From Bacteroidales bacterium (GTDB taxonomy: Bacteria; Bacteroidota; Bacteroidia; Bacteroidales; UBA932): 22,677 nt of DNA. This document shows positions 15,880-22,677 of this stretch, piece by piece. The translations under genes and the position numbers were made by a program. The stretch covers positions 1-22,677 of the forward strand of contig JAFUUB010000105.1 in assembly GCA_017483985.1 (NCBI GenBank), read 5' to 3'. The first letter of the stretch is position 1. Every line of letters begins with the position of its first letter. The notes under the pieces are model-generated. The model was not told where the DNA came from. It did not search any database and worked only from the letters and a program-made list of their open reading frames with translations.

Positions 15880-16605
15880 CTATTTCCCGAGGAACTTGGC
15901 GTCGAGGTATTTGTTGAAGGTTTCGCGGTAGCTGTCGCCGATCGGAAGGGAGACTTCCGGGGTGATGCTGACGCGTCCGCGGGCGACTTCCCGGATCTGG
16001 TTCAGGGCGATGATGTAGGACTTGTGGATCCGCATGAAGCGGTCGGCGGGGAGCCGCTCCTCGAGTTTCTTCATGCTGAGCAGCACGATGACCGGCTCCT
16101 TCTGGTCTTCGATGTGGATCTTGAGGTATTCGCTCATGCCTTCGATGTAGGTAATCTTTGCGATGGGGACGCGGACGACCCGGTATTCGGTCTTGAAGAA
16201 GAGGGCTTCGTCGGCATCGAGGCTGGATACGGCGACGGGCTGGTGTTCGAGGTCATAGCGCTTCTTGACCTTCTCGGCGGTTTTCCGGAAGTCGTCCAGC
16301 CCGAAGGGCTTGAGCAGGTAATCGACGGCATCGACCTTGAACCCCTCGACGGCATATTCCGAATAGGCGGTCGTGAAGACGACCATCGGCGGGGCGGCGA
16401 GGGACTTGACGAAGTCCATGCCGCTGACATCCGGCATGTTGATATCCACGAACAGGACGTCGACGGATTCGCGGTCCAGGATTTCCTTCGCCTTGGCGGC
16501 GCTGGGACAGGCTCCGGCGAGTTCCAGGAAGGGGACTTTTTCTATATAGGAAACGAGCTGGCGGAGCGCGAGCGGCTCATCATCGATGGCTATGCAGCGG
16601 ATCAT
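15880..16605 (-). CDS. LytTR-family response regulator
   Basis: This 241-residue regulator has an N-terminal receiver domain (1-120) with the acidic pocket DDE (8-10), phospho-acceptor D54 (LFVDINMPD), T78/T79 and K99 (LLKPF). A C-terminal LytTR DNA-binding domain (about 140-238) includes FMRIHKSYIIALNQI and LPIGDSYRETFNKYL. It overlaps the histidine-kinase gene by 4 nt (ATGA), so the two form a standard LytS/LytR pair. LytTR regulators usually bind direct repeats about two turns apart. No target site is evident nearby, so its regulon is unknown. Confidence 0.95.
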   Translation of the reverse strand: MIRCIAIDDEPLALRQLVSYIEKVPFLELAGACPSAAKAKEILDRESVDVLFVDINMPDVSGMDFVKSLAAPPMVVFTTAYSEYAVEGFKVDAVDYLLKPFGLDDFRKTAEKVKKRYDLEHQPVAVSSLDADEALFFKTEYRVVRVPIAKITYIEGMSEYLKIHIEDQKEPVIVLLSMKKLEERLPADRFMRIHKSYIIALNQIREVARGRVSITPEVSLPIGDSYRETFNKYLDAKFLGK

Positions 16606-17756
16606 GCTTGCGTGGGGGTTAGGGATGTCTGGGGCTGGACCGGAAGGATCAGGAGCGCGTCGTAGACATCGGGTTGGACATCATAGTGAAGGGTATAGTT
16701 GCTGCCATACAGCAGGTTGAGCCGCCGGCGGACGTTTTCCTGCCCGATGCCCCTGCCTTCGTCGGACCGGGCCTGGTGGCGGCTGTTGGTGCACCTGAAG
16801 ATCAGTTTTCCGTCGTTTTCCTGGAGGGAAATGCGGATGAAGGAGGGCTCTTCGTAGCTGATTCCGTGCTTGAAGGCGTTTTCGATGAAGGAGGCATAGA
16901 CCAGCGGCGGGACCTCGATGCCGCCGGTCTCTTCCGGCAGTTCCAGGTCGATCCGGACCGTATCGGCGTAGCGGAGCCGCATCAGGGACATGTAGTGGTT
17001 GAGGAAATCGGTTTCCTTGTCCAGTGGAATGGTCGGCTTGTCTCCTTCGTAGAGCAGGTACCGCATGAGCTTGGACAATTCCAGGATACTGGACTTGGCC
17101 TGCTCCGGGTCAATATCCACCAGCGCATGGATGTTGTTCAACGTGTTCATGAAGAAGTGGGGGTTGATCTGGTAGCGCAGATACTCGAGCTGCTGCCGGA
17201 GATTCTCTTTCTCCAGGTCCTTCATCCTTTCTTCATTGTCCAGGTTGCGGAAGACGGCCTTGACACCGAGGTTGGCGGCGAGTATGAGGAGCCCGAGGAT
17301 GAATTTCAACGTATTCGGATCCATCGGCATCCGTCCCTGGTTTTCCGGCTTTCCCTGTCTGGGAACAGAAGGCGGTTCCATCCGGAACGGCTGTCCCATC
17401 GGGCTGGGCTGCTGCTCCATCGGGAAGGGTTGTCCCATGGGATCCGGTTTTCCGAAGGGCTCCGGACCGTCCATCGGATGGGGCCGGGTGAAGGTCCAAA
17501 GCGCGAAAAAGCCGACGAGGATCGCCGTACAGGCGATATAGAGTGCAGTCTTCCGGTGTTTTGCCAGGAGCGGGGATACAAGGTAGTTATGAAGCAGGAA
17601 CAGCAACAGGAAAGGCAGGATGCCGCCCCAGATCTGCAGGATGTTCCGGAAGTTGCCGCCACGGAGCAGGACGGCTGCGACAGCGGCCAGGAAGCCGATG
17701 CCCCAGACGATGGCATAGACCAGTTTCTCCGTTTTTTGCCGTTGTGTCATTTCCAT
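16602..17756 (-). CDS. LytS/YehU-type sensor histidine kinase with a Met/Pro-rich periplasmic loop
   Basis: This 384-residue inner-membrane sensor has four predicted membrane segments (about 12-32, 41-60, 70-89 and 149-168) and a short coiled coil. The His_kinase domain has H200 in YQINPHFFMNTLNNIHALVD, and the ATPase domain has the N box FIENAFKHGI and the G box GRGIGQENVRRRL. The segment between membrane spans 3 and 4 (residues 90-148) should face the periplasm. It is rich in Pro, Gln and Met, with PMGQPF twice and seven Met in all (95, 107, 113, 120, 126, 143, 145), and may be the sensing element. The start at 17756 (MEMTQRQ) is used; the ATG at 17750 is an alternative. Confidence 0.93.
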   Translation of the reverse strand: MEMTQRQKTEKLVYAIVWGIGFLAAVAAVLLRGGNFRNILQIWGGILPFLLLFLLHNYLVSPLLAKHRKTALYIACTAILVGFFALWTFTRPHPMDGPEPFGKPDPMGQPFPMEQQPSPMGQPFRMEPPSVPRQGKPENQGRMPMDPNTLKFILGLLILAANLGVKAVFRNLDNEERMKDLEKENLRQQLEYLRYQINPHFFMNTLNNIHALVDIDPEQAKSSILELSKLMRYLLYEGDKPTIPLDKETDFLNHYMSLMRLRYADTVRIDLELPEETGGIEVPPLVYASFIENAFKHGISYEEPSFIRISLQENDGKLIFRCTNSRHQARSDEGRGIGQENVRRRLNLLYGSNYTLHYDVQPDVYDALLILPVQPQTSLTPTQA

Positions 17757-17770
17757 AGGGTTTCAGATGC

Positions 17771-17810
17771 GAAAATAAGCAACCGGCCCCATAAATGCAA
17801 GACCGGTTGC
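17771..17810 (-). terminator. Intrinsic terminator after the Cthe_2159-like gene
   Basis: On the minus strand GCAACCGG (17810-17803) pairs with CCGGTTGC (17786-17779) around a 16-nt loop, followed by the T-rich tail TTATTTTC. It begins 10 nt after the lipoprotein stop and separates that gene from the histidine kinase. Confidence 0.65.
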
Positions 17811-17820
17811 CTTTCAGGTT

Positions 17821-19569
17821 TTACCAGGGACGGCCTCCGCCGCTGCCTCCGCTGTAGGAAGAGAGGGTGACTGAACTGCCGCCGGAGGTGGTTCCGCCTA
17901 TGTTGCCCATGCCGCTGAAGATCGAGGTGCCGTCCGAGACGGTGATGCCGGATTTCAGGGTCGGCTTGGAGGAGTAAGAGACCACAAGCGGGCTGCCGGC
18001 GCTGGACGGGGTCTTGAAGGCGAAGATCAGGTTGTTGCTGCCGTCGTACATCCCATACCAAGTGCCTTTGTTCCAAGAAGAGGTTGAATAACAGCTCTGG
18101 GTCAGGCTGGCGCCGGACTCCAGTCCGCTGAGCGCCACGAGGGTTCCGCCGCTGACATACAGTTTCTTGCCGCCTTCGCTGTTGGCATCGACCCCCATTT
18201 CTCCGTTGCTGGAGCCGATGGCATAGACGATCCCGCCTTTGATATAGAGGTTTCCGTTGGCGTCCAGTCCGTCATTCCCCGCGGAATAGCCGCAGACCTG
18301 GCCGCCGGAAATCGTGAAGTCGCCGGCCGCGTTGATGCCGTCATCGCTCTTGGAGTAGCTGTAGACCTGCCCGCCGGTCACGGTGATGGTGCTCTTGCTT
18401 TCGATGCCTTCATGCGAGGAGGCATTGACCAGGACCTTGCTGCCGGAGAAGGTCAGGGCTCCGTCGAACTTGATGCCCTTGGCTGCCACCGAGGAGGAAG
18501 AAGAACCTCCGCCGCCCCAGGGGCCGCCCTGATTGCCGGAGGACCCGTAATTGGACCCCGACACATTGATTTCCACCGTTCCGCCGGTAAAATAGCCGGC
18601 CCCGTCTCCGTTGATGCCCTTGCCGCCCTGGCCGGTGTTCTTGATCGTCAGGCTGCCGCCCTGCATCTTGAAGTCGCCGTCGGCCTTGATGCCGGCCGAG
18701 CCCTTGTACTCGCTGTCTTCGCTGTCATAGGCCGTTCCGCCGGATACCGTCAGGGTCGTCGTTCCACCCGCGATCCGGACCAGCCCGTCAGAGGACAAGG
18801 CTTTCTTGGTCGCGGCCGAAGTGGTGACGTCGAGAGATCCGCTCAGTACGACCAGCGAATCGGCGCCTTTGACACCGTTGGCGGCGGTCGAGGAGACTTT
18901 CAGGGTCGGGCCGTTGAGCTTGAAATAATCGTCGCTGACGATGCCGCTCTTGCCTTTCGCCGTCACGGTCAGTCTTCCGTCGCCCTTGAAGATCAGCTGT
19001 CCGTCGCTGAAGAAAGCCGCTTTCATGTCTTCGGAAGAAACGGCATCGGAATAGGAGGAACCGTCGGCCAGTTTGTTGTCCCCTGACAAGGTGACCGTCA
19101 CTTTCTTGTGGCTCTGGACATTGATAGCCGCCCCGGCCGGATTGGTCAGGTCCAGGTTTTCCAGATACAGGTTCTGCTTATAGGAGCTGTAGAGTTTGAA
19201 GAAACCGTCGGACGCGGTTCCGCTGAGTTCATAGGACATTTCCTCTTCACCGGAGTAGGTGATGGTCACGTCGTTGTCCTTGATGGTGATCGTGGTCTGG
19301 TCATTGCCGCCGTCTACGGTTGCACCCGCGGAGGCGAATACGATGGAGACCGTCGTGCTGCCGGCGCCGGTCGGGGTATAGGTGCTGCCCCCGTCGCTGC
19401 CGCTGTCGTCGGCGCTGCTGTCGTCCTCATCGTCGTCATCGTCATCATCGTTATTGTCGGTGCTTGCTTGCGTGTCCTCGTCGGGCCATGTCAGGTCCTT
19501 GGTGCATGCCGGGACGGCCACCGAGACCGCGCCGAGCAGGAGGAACAGGATCATCCACTTTCTTTTCAT
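17821..19569 (-). CDS. Cthe_2159-like carbohydrate-binding β-helix lipoprotein
   Basis: This 582-residue secreted lipoprotein has the signal MKRKWMILFLLLGAVSVAVP with the lipid-modified Cys at residue 22 (PACTKD). An acidic tether with a run of Asp (about 38-62) precedes a domain (about 75-430) of short repeats that alternate T-I-T-V-x-G-G and D-G-I-x-A-x-G-D patterns, for example SDDGINAAGDFTISGGQV and NDGLDANGNLYIKGGIV. This is the pattern of the Cthe_2159/DUF4353 family, a calcium-containing β-helix reported to bind cellulose and acidic polysaccharides. The tail is rich in Gly and Ser and ends GGGRPW. It probably sits on the outer membrane or cell surface. Ligand and exact role are unknown. 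The LytS/LytTR genes follow downstream behind a terminator. Confidence 0.85.
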   Translation of the reverse strand: MKRKWMILFLLLGAVSVAVPACTKDLTWPDEDTQASTDNNDDDDDDDEDDSSADDSGSDGGSTYTPTGAGSTTVSIVFASAGATVDGGNDQTTITIKDNDVTITYSGEEEMSYELSGTASDGFFKLYSSYKQNLYLENLDLTNPAGAAINVQSHKKVTVTLSGDNKLADGSSYSDAVSSEDMKAAFFSDGQLIFKGDGRLTVTAKGKSGIVSDDYFKLNGPTLKVSSTAANGVKGADSLVVLSGSLDVTTSAATKKALSSDGLVRIAGGTTTLTVSGGTAYDSEDSEYKGSAGIKADGDFKMQGGSLTIKNTGQGGKGINGDGAGYFTGGTVEINVSGSNYGSSGNQGGPWGGGGSSSSSVAAKGIKFDGALTFSGSKVLVNASSHEGIESKSTITVTGGQVYSYSKSDDGINAAGDFTISGGQVCGYSAGNDGLDANGNLYIKGGIVYAIGSSNGEMGVDANSEGGKKLYVSGGTLVALSGLESGASLTQSCYSTSSWNKGTWYGMYDGSNNLIFAFKTPSSAGSPLVVSYSSKPTLKSGITVSDGTSIFSGMGNIGGTTSGGSSVTLSSYSGGSGGGRPW

Positions 19570-19593
19570 ATCACTACGAATTTTAAAAGCCTG

Positions 19594-19630
19594 GGAGCCT
19601 GGCCGTCGGGACGCCCTTCAGGCCGGCTCC
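19594..19630 (-). terminator. Strong stem-loop between the KDG-kinase-like gene and the lipoprotein gene
   Basis: On the minus strand GGAGCC (19630-19625) and GGCTCC (19599-19594) form the base of a stem, extended by two GGCC blocks (19624-19621 with 19604-19601), followed by CAGGCTTTT. It lies 77 nt after the kinase stop and 24 nt before the lipoprotein start. It fits a terminator of the kinase gene. A leader attenuator of the lipoprotein gene is the alternative, since only a weak −7-like match (TGGTTTTG, 19670-19663) lies upstream. Confidence 0.55.
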
Positions 19631-19707
19631 TGAGCGAAAGTGGAAAAATGCTTCCGGGGTTGCAAAACCATTCAGCCAACCGCCGGATTTCGTCGGTGAA
19701 CCGCCGC

Positions 19708-20739
19708 TCAGGCCTCTTCTTCCCAGCCCAGCTCCGCGAGGATTTCCGCTTCGGTCACCAGGTTGTAATCGCCGGAAACGGAGTTCTTCAGCATGGCGGC
19801 GGCCACGGCGAAGTCCAGTCCGCGCTGCGCATCGCCCGGCCATTTTTCGGCGGCATGGATGTAGGCGGCAACGAAGGCATCGCCCACGCCCACCGAATCG
19901 ATGATGTCGTTGATATCGTAGATGCGGGTCTGGTAGATGACCCCGTCGTACCAGAGCAGGGCGGTCAGGGTATGGTGGCTGGTGGTGATCTGGTTGCGCA
20001 GGCCGAGCATCATCTCGCGGCAGTGCGGGAACTGGCGGTGCATCTCGTCGAAATAGCGGCGGTAGGCCTCCATGTCCAGCTGCGTATCCGCCATCATGTG
20101 GTCCATCGGGACCTGCTTGACTCCGGTCGCCACCTCCCATTCGTCCTGGTCCCCGAAGATGAAGTCGCTGTACTGCATCAGGGCATTCAGGGTCTTGTGG
20201 GCGTCGGCACCTTCATATTTCCACAGGTTGCGGCGGTAATTGATGTCGCAGGTGACGCGCAGGCCCATCTCCCGGGCGGTCCGCACGGCCTCGAAGGTCG
20301 CATCGGCGGCCGACTGCGATACGGCGCAGGTAATGCCCGAGCAGTGGAAGATATCGGTATGGCTGAAGATGTCCCTCCACGGGAACATGCCCGGCGCCGT
20401 CAGGTAGAAGGACGACCCCTGCCGGTCATAGACGACCAGGGATTTGCGGATGTCGGCCGCCCGTTCAAAATAATAGGTCCCCATCCGGCCTTCGCCCAGC
20501 ACGACGTCGCTGACGTCGATTCCATAGTAGCGCAGGTTCTTCAGGCAGGCGCGCCCGATCGTGTTGTCCGGCAGCCGGGAGACATAGCCGACCCGGTCTC
20601 CCAGGATGGACAGGGAGACGGCGACATTGGCCTCCGATCCGCCGAACTGGCCTTCCCATGCATTGTCCTGCCCGAAGCGCCGGGCTCCGTTCTTGGACCA
20701 GCGCAGGAGGATTTCCCCAAAAGTAACGATTTTCTTCAT
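19708..20739 (-). CDS. PfkB-family sugar kinase, 2-keto-3-deoxygluconate kinase-like
   Basis: This 343-residue ribokinase-fold enzyme most resembles KDG kinases, which phosphorylate 2-keto-3-deoxygluconate with ATP in hexuronate breakdown. The N-terminus KKIVTFGEILLRW and the early substrate motif GQFGGSEANVAVSLSILG are characteristic. The C-terminal catalytic motif reads DSVGVGDAF with the catalytic Asp, where GAGD is the usual form, so Val replaces Ala. The frame extends upstream to 20844, but that stretch overlaps the promoter and does not look like protein. The ATG at 20739 is chosen because MKKIVTFGE aligns with the family start; 20745 is close behind. No KDPG aldolase or uronate isomerase gene is present here, so the substrate call is moderate. 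Confidence 0.85.
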   Translation of the reverse strand: MKKIVTFGEILLRWSKNGARRFGQDNAWEGQFGGSEANVAVSLSILGDRVGYVSRLPDNTIGRACLKNLRYYGIDVSDVVLGEGRMGTYYFERAADIRKSLVVYDRQGSSFYLTAPGMFPWRDIFSHTDIFHCSGITCAVSQSAADATFEAVRTAREMGLRVTCDINYRRNLWKYEGADAHKTLNALMQYSDFIFGDQDEWEVATGVKQVPMDHMMADTQLDMEAYRRYFDEMHRQFPHCREMMLGLRNQITTSHHTLTALLWYDGVIYQTRIYDINDIIDSVGVGDAFVAAYIHAAEKWPGDAQRGLDFAVAAAMLKNSVSGDYNLVTEAEILAELGWEEEA

Positions 20740-20757
20740 GCCCATTGGTTTGTCTCG

Positions 20758-20765
20758 TAAAGGTA
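20758..20765 (-). promoter_or_regulatory. Possible −7 element of the KDG-kinase-like gene
   Basis: On the minus strand TACCTTTA differs from TAnnTTTG only at the last base. It ends 12 to 18 nt before the possible ATG codons (20745, 20739), so the leader would be very short. Confidence 0.4.
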
Positions 20766-20778
20766 ATGATTTTTTCAC

Positions 20779-20786
20779 TAAATTTG
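20779..20786 (+). promoter_or_regulatory. −7 element of the mscS-like gene
   Basis: TAAATTTG is an exact TAnnTTTG match, 43 nt before the ATG at 20830. It lies 13 nt from the opposing −7 element of the divergent kinase gene, so the two promoters may interfere with each other. Confidence 0.5.
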
Positions 20787-20829
20787 CCGTGGAAAAACGA
20801 ACACGATAACAATCAGAAACCCTGTATCC

Positions 20830-21780
20830 ATGCATATCCTTCAAACTGCCGCCCCGGACGTCAGTGACGTCGCTGAAAAATTCTCAGCCGATTCCCTTGC
20901 CAACAAGGGTGCCCAACTGATTGAAACCCTGCAGACCACACCGCCCAAGGAGCTCCTGAGCGACCTGACGACCTCCGCCATCCAGTTCGGTCTCAAGGTG
21001 GTCGCCGCCCTTGCCATCTATTTCATCGGCGCCTGGCTGATCCGGAAGATCAAGAACATCGTGAACCGGGCGTTTACGAAACGGGGTGCCGATGCCGCCC
21101 TGGTCTCGTTCGTCCAGAGCCTGCTCTCCGCGGCCCTCTGGGTAATCCTGATCATTTCCATGGTCGGCACCCTGGGTATCAACACGACCTCGCTGGCCGC
21201 CCTGCTGGCTGCCGGCGGCATGGCCATCGGCATGGCCCTCAGCGGTACTGTCCAGAATTTTGCCGGCGGCCTGATGCTGCTGGCTTTCAAGCCGTTCAAG
21301 GCCGGTGACTACATCGAAGCGCAGGGCTATTTCGGCTGGGTATCTGAGATCAACATCGTCAGCACGAAGATCGTGACGACGGACAACCGGGAGATCATCA
21401 TTCCGAACGGCCTCCTTTCCAACGGGAAGATCGACAACTACAGCACCCGGGATCCCCGGCGGATCGACCTGAAAGTCAATGTCGCCTATGGAAGTGACGT
21501 GGAGGCCGTCCGCACGGAACTGCTGCGCATCGCTTCCCTTAACAAGAATATCCTGGACAGCAAGACCCCCGGCGCCTGGGATCCCTATGTGATCCTGAGT
21601 TCCATGAATGACAGCAGCGTGGAGTTCAAGCTCCGTTGCTGGGCGACAGGCGCCGAATTCATGGGCGTCATCTACTGGCTGAACGAAACCATCTATACGG
21701 AACTGCCCAAGCACGGCATCCAGTTCCCGTTCCCGCAGATGGATGTGCATCTGAAGCAGGACGACGCTCCGCAGAATTAA
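20830..21780 (+). CDS. Small-conductance mechanosensitive channel (MscS family)
   Basis: This 316-residue inner-membrane channel would open under membrane tension to release solutes during osmotic downshock. It has three membrane segments: about 50-72, about 93-115, and the pore-lining helix about 119-150, with the Gly/Ala-rich pattern LAAGGMAIGMALSGTVQNFAGG. The β-domain follows (FKAGDYIEAQGYFGWVSEI, and DNREIIIPNGLLSNGKIDNY), then the C-terminal α/β domain to about 300. Length and layout are those of the minimal MscS core, with an N-terminal stretch of about 45 hydrophilic residues. The gene is monocistronic, divergent from the kinase gene and convergent with the DUF1015 gene. Confidence 0.94.
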   Translation: MHILQTAAPDVSDVAEKFSADSLANKGAQLIETLQTTPPKELLSDLTTSAIQFGLKVVAALAIYFIGAWLIRKIKNIVNRAFTKRGADAALVSFVQSLLSAALWVILIISMVGTLGINTTSLAALLAAGGMAIGMALSGTVQNFAGGLMLLAFKPFKAGDYIEAQGYFGWVSEINIVSTKIVTTDNREIIIPNGLLSNGKIDNYSTRDPRRIDLKVNVAYGSDVEAVRTELLRIASLNKNILDSKTPGAWDPYVILSSMNDSSVEFKLRCWATGAEFMGVIYWLNETIYTELPKHGIQFPFPQMDVHLKQDDAPQN

Positions 21781-21784
21781 TGAC

Positions 21785-21817
21785 AAGGCCCGGACCCCTC
21801 GAAAGGATCCGGGCCTT
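21785..21817. terminator. Hairpin between convergent mscS-like and DUF1015 genes
   Basis: AAGGCCCGGA (21785-21794) and TCCGGGCCTT (21808-21817) form a perfect 10-bp stem between two convergent genes, starting 4 nt after the channel stop. Neither strand has a T tract after the stem; on the plus strand an A tract follows. It may act as a shared hairpin terminator. Confidence 0.55.
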
Positions 21818-21842
21818 GAAAAAATATCAGTGCGGTGCTATG

Positions 21843-22550
21843 CTAGCCGAGGAGGTGGATGGCCAGGCCGGAACGGAGTTTCGGCTCGAACCAGGTGGTC
21901 TTCGGAGGCATGATGTTGCCGCTGTCGGCGATGTTCATCAGTTGCTCCATGGAAACCGGGTAGAGGGCGAAGGCAACCTTCATCTCGCCGTTGTCGACCC
22001 GGCGGGCCAGTTCGCCGAGACCGCGGATGCCGCCGACGAAGTCGATGCGTTTGTCGGTGCGCAGGTCCTTGATCCCGAGGATCTTGTCCAGTACGAGGTT
22101 GGAAAGGATCGTCACGTCGAGGACACCGATCGGGTCGTTGTCGTCATAGCGGCCGGGCTTGGCCTCGAGACGGTACCATTTGTCACCCAGGTACATGGAG
22201 AATTCATGCAGGTGTTCCGGGGCGTAGGGCTTCGCGGGACGGCCGCAGCGCGGCTTGGTGGCGAGGCTGACCTCGAAATCTTCTTCCAACGCTTTCAGGA
22301 AGGCCTCTTCCGACAGGCCGTTCAGGTCCTTGACCACGCGGTTGTAGTCGATGATCTTGAGCTGGCTCTCCGGGAAGCAGACCGCCATGAAGAAGTTGTA
22401 TTCCTCGTCGCCGGTGTGGTTCGGATTCTGGGCGCGTTTTTCGGCGCCGACGCGGGCCGCTGCCGCCGTGCGGTGGTGACCGTCAGCGACATAGAAAGCG
22501 TCGATGTCGTGGGTGAAGATCTCGGTGATGCGGGCGATGTCCGCATCCAG
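21843..22550 (-). CDS. DUF1015-family protein, C-terminal part (upstream end broken at the strand switch)
   Basis: This is the C-terminal 235 or so residues of a DUF1015 protein, a conserved family of unknown biochemical function that in Bacteroidales often lies beside serC and serA. The hallmark FYVADGHHRTAAAARVGAEK is present, as are NPNHTGDEEYNFF, IIDYNRVVKDLNGL and the C-terminal end (LDVTILSNLVLDKILGIKDL to AIHLLG). The open frame runs on to the right edge, but the residues upstream of DADIARITEIF (up to about 22550) do not look like the family. The preceding family segment is found on the opposite strand instead. The gene as read is therefore interrupted, by rearrangement or by an assembly fault. 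Confidence 0.88.
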   Translation of the reverse strand: MDADIARITEIFTHDIDAFYVADGHHRTAAAARVGAEKRAQNPNHTGDEEYNFFMAVCFPESQLKIIDYNRVVKDLNGLSEEAFLKALEEDFEVSLATKPRCGRPAKPYAPEHLHEFSMYLGDKWYRLEAKPGRYDDNDPIGVLDVTILSNLVLDKILGIKDLRTDKRIDFVGGIRGLGELARRVDNGEMKVAFALYPVSMEQLMNIADSGNIMPPKTTWFEPKLRSGLAIHLLG

Positions 22551-22563
22551 AATGCGAACATCG
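22535..22563. repeat. Inverted repeat at the strand-switch point
   Basis: CGATGTCCGCAT (22535-22546) and ATGCGAACATCG (22552-22563) are complementary at 11 of 12 positions, with a 5-nt loop. In gene orientation both arms are coding: one for DADI on the minus strand, the other for NANI on the plus strand. Confidence 0.85.
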
Positions 22564-22677
22564 AACCCGTCTTCTTCGCCTTCAAGGACAACGCCGAACT
22601 CGCCGCGATCGTCGAGAAGACCATCGCCCGCAAACCGGAATACAAGTTTACCGACGAGAACAAGTTCGGCCACACCT
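22551..22677 (+). pseudogene. DUF1015-family N-terminal segment in opposite orientation (runs off the edge)
   Basis: Forty-two codons on the plus strand read NANIEPVFFAFKDNAEL, AAIVEKTIARKPEYKF, then TDENKFGHT, ending at the window edge. This corresponds to the part of DUF1015 proteins that normally lies a short distance before the ADGHHR motif. Here the motif is encoded immediately to the left, on the other strand. No start codon belongs to this piece. It is either one end of a small inversion or one arm of a fold-back chimera. Confidence 0.7.

Noticed and set aside
14467..16665. A 732-codon plus-strand frame opposite lysC and the response regulator
   Set aside because: It is a shadow of two clear genes, crosses their promoter region and has no recognisable protein features.
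19420..19470. GTC/ATC-rich simple repeat that could be read as a microsatellite or phase-variation tract
   Set aside because: It encodes the poly-Asp tether behind the lipoprotein signal using mixed GAT and GAC codons. There is no homopolymer or uniform unit that would favour slippage.
20740..20844. N-terminal extension of the KDG-kinase-like protein up to 20844
   Set aside because: The added 35 residues do not fit the family, overlap the −7 elements of both divergent genes and overlap the start of the channel gene.
22551..22673. Continuation of the DUF1015 minus-strand frame to the right edge (MAELVLVGKLVFRFAGDG)
   Set aside because: These residues are the antisense of the plus-strand DUF1015 segment and do not match the family.

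Overview
The window looks like part of a Bacteroidales chromosome with fairly high GC. The evidence is a set of promoters of the Bacteroidetes type (−7 element TAnnTTTG, in one case with a correctly spaced −33 TTTG), weak or absent Shine-Dalgarno sequences, and typical Bacteroidales gene sets: a TonB-dependent receptor with a small calycin-like lipoprotein, a FucP-type sugar permease next to a ROK kinase, a LytS/LytTR pair, a Cthe_2159-like carbohydrate-binding lipoprotein, a lysC-lysA pair and a DUF1015 gene. Alistipes-like or Cryptobacteroides-like lineages would fit, but that is inference. I see no rRNA, tRNA, transposase, phage gene or CRISPR array.

Layout. (1) 1-904, minus: an iron-dependent alcohol dehydrogenase of the YqhD/BdhA type, cut by the left edge. 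(2) 973-5958, minus: a tight four-gene efflux operon (TolC outer-membrane channel, HlyD-type adaptor, two ABC-2 permeases) with no ATPase gene. (3) 6166-10612, plus: two tandem AraC-family regulators divergent from the efflux operon, then a TonB-dependent receptor and a calycin-like lipoprotein. (4) 10613-10997: a 385-nt gap holding a promoter-terminator pair that could encode a small RNA, a REP-like palindrome and the promoter of the next gene. (5) 10998-13205, plus: sugar permease and ROK sugar kinase. (6) 13219-13319: a 101-bp element with perfect 29-bp inverted arms between convergent genes. (7) 13323-15837, minus: lysC-lysA, overlapping by 8 nt, with its own promoter. (8) 15880-17756, minus: LytTR response regulator and LytS-type histidine kinase, overlapping by 4 nt. 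(9) 17821-19569, minus: Cthe_2159-like lipoprotein. (10) 19708-20739, minus, and 20830-21780, plus: a KDG-kinase-like PfkB kinase and an MscS channel with divergent promoters. (11) 21843 to the right edge: a DUF1015 gene broken by a strand switch at about 22550.

How the parts may work together. The efflux pump and the AraC/AraC/TonB/lipoprotein cluster share a divergent regulatory region and may form one envelope-response unit (export plus high-affinity import). The permease and ROK kinase would take up and phosphorylate a hexose. LysC and LysA carry out the first and last steps of lysine/diaminopimelate synthesis. The histidine kinase and regulator follow a surface carbohydrate-binding lipoprotein and may respond to surface conditions.

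The strongest anomaly is at the right edge. The N-terminal part of the DUF1015 protein is encoded on the plus strand and the C-terminal part on the minus strand. The junction lies at an 11-of-12-base inverted repeat with a 5-nt loop, which points to a fold-back chimera or a very small inversion. Other items worth attention are the nested-palindrome element at 13219-13319, the candidate small RNA near 10716-10807, the Met/Pro-rich periplasmic loop of the histidine kinase, and the likely leaderless GTG start of the TonB receptor.
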